50,574 nt of DNA from Chitinophagales bacterium (GTDB lineage: Bacteria > Bacteroidota > Bacteroidia > Chitinophagales > UBA2359). The stretch covers positions 1 to 50,574 of the forward strand of contig JAEUUX010000042.1 of NCBI GenBank assembly GCA_016787295.1, written 5' to 3'. Under the pieces are notes generated by a model. It did no database searches and was not told the DNA's origin. It saw only the letters and a program-made list of their open reading frames with translations. Positions 50,444 to 50,574 of this stretch are shown here, in pieces. Position 1 is the first letter of the stretch, and each line of letters begins with the position of its first letter. A program made the position numbers and the translations under genes.

Positions 50444-50574
50444 CTTTGATGTTTTGAACTACTTCGATGATGTTTTGAACTACTTCGATGATGTTTTGAA
50501 CTACTTCGATGATGTTTTGAACTACTTCGATGATGTTTTGAACTACTTCGATGATGTTTTGAACTACTTCGATG
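50444..50574. repeat. 21-bp tandem repeat array, right end of window
   Basis: About six units reaching the right edge. The first unit is the same as in the left-end array (CTTTGATG start). All later ones begin CGATGATG, differing at positions 2-4 of the unit, and keep the core GATGTTTTGAACTACTT. Same orientation as the left array. It starts about 80 bp after the secDF terminator. Confidence 0.95.

Noticed and set aside
1-50574. The window as a closed circular element (repeats at both ends in the same orientation)
   Set aside because: Joining the ends directly breaks the 21-bp register (CGATG followed by CTTTGATG), there are no replication or partition genes, and the gene content is chromosomal housekeeping. 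An assembly break is simpler, although an overlap cannot be excluded.

Overview
The window reads as a chromosomal segment of a Bacteroidota bacterium. The evidence is a TonB-dependent receptor with a carboxypeptidase-like N-terminal domain, a PorV/PorQ-type barrel, type IX secretion (T9SS) sorting domains, a fused SecDF, Bacteroidota-style promoters (-33 TTTG, -7 TAnnTTTG) and few purine-rich ribosome binding sites. Several genes appear to start with TTG. The lineage within the phylum cannot be fixed from the sequence; a Saprospiria, Chitinophagia or Cytophagia relative is a guess.

Layout. 1-9.6 kb: a leftward three-gene envelope operon (TonB receptor, very large secreted protein, PorV-like barrel) with a stem-loop in each intercistronic gap. 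9.9-15 kb: a 2-hydroxyacid dehydrogenase and rsmA leftward, then pepA and a PdxA with a long disordered N-terminus rightward. 15.2-23.3 kb: leftward secreted or envelope proteins (DUF1501/DUF1800 pair, DUF3108 protein, di-haem peroxidase lipoprotein, subtilisin-like protease). 23.4-26.5 kb: recF, aroE, tsaC/sua5 rightward. 26.7-29.7 kb: a fused Opp-type ABC ATPase, a remnant of a PD-(D/E)XK transposase-family gene, and lipA. 30.2-31.6 kb: a membrane-anchored TIR protein. 32-34.2 kb: rpsT, gapA and a small T9SS cargo protein leftward. 34.6-37.8 kb: tRNA-Arg, an LptF/G permease, a phosphatidylcholine synthase-like enzyme and a methyltransferase. 37.8-38.9 kb: a Panacea-type toxin-antitoxin pair. 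39.1-39.7 kb: three identical tRNA-Gly genes and a tRNA-Leu. 40.2-43.7 kb: two paralogous lipoproteins of unknown family and an EGF-like lipoprotein. 43.7-46.9 kb: hisS, a CcrM-like adenine methyltransferase and a PD-(D/E)XK-like nuclease. 47.2-50.3 kb: secDF.

Repeats. Both ends of the window lie in arrays of the same 21-bp tandem repeat, in the same orientation, so the segment is probably bounded by repeat-caused assembly breaks. A second, dispersed family of GC-rich elements of about 100-120 bp occurs in four full copies (two subtypes) and one fragment, all intergenic; three of the four full copies sit between convergent genes.

Most genes are housekeeping or envelope functions. The parts most worth following up are the Panacea pair with an unrecognised partner, the hisS-linked methyltransferase/nuclease pair, the TIR protein whose catalytic glutamate position is alanine, the phosphatidylcholine synthase, and the two repeat families.
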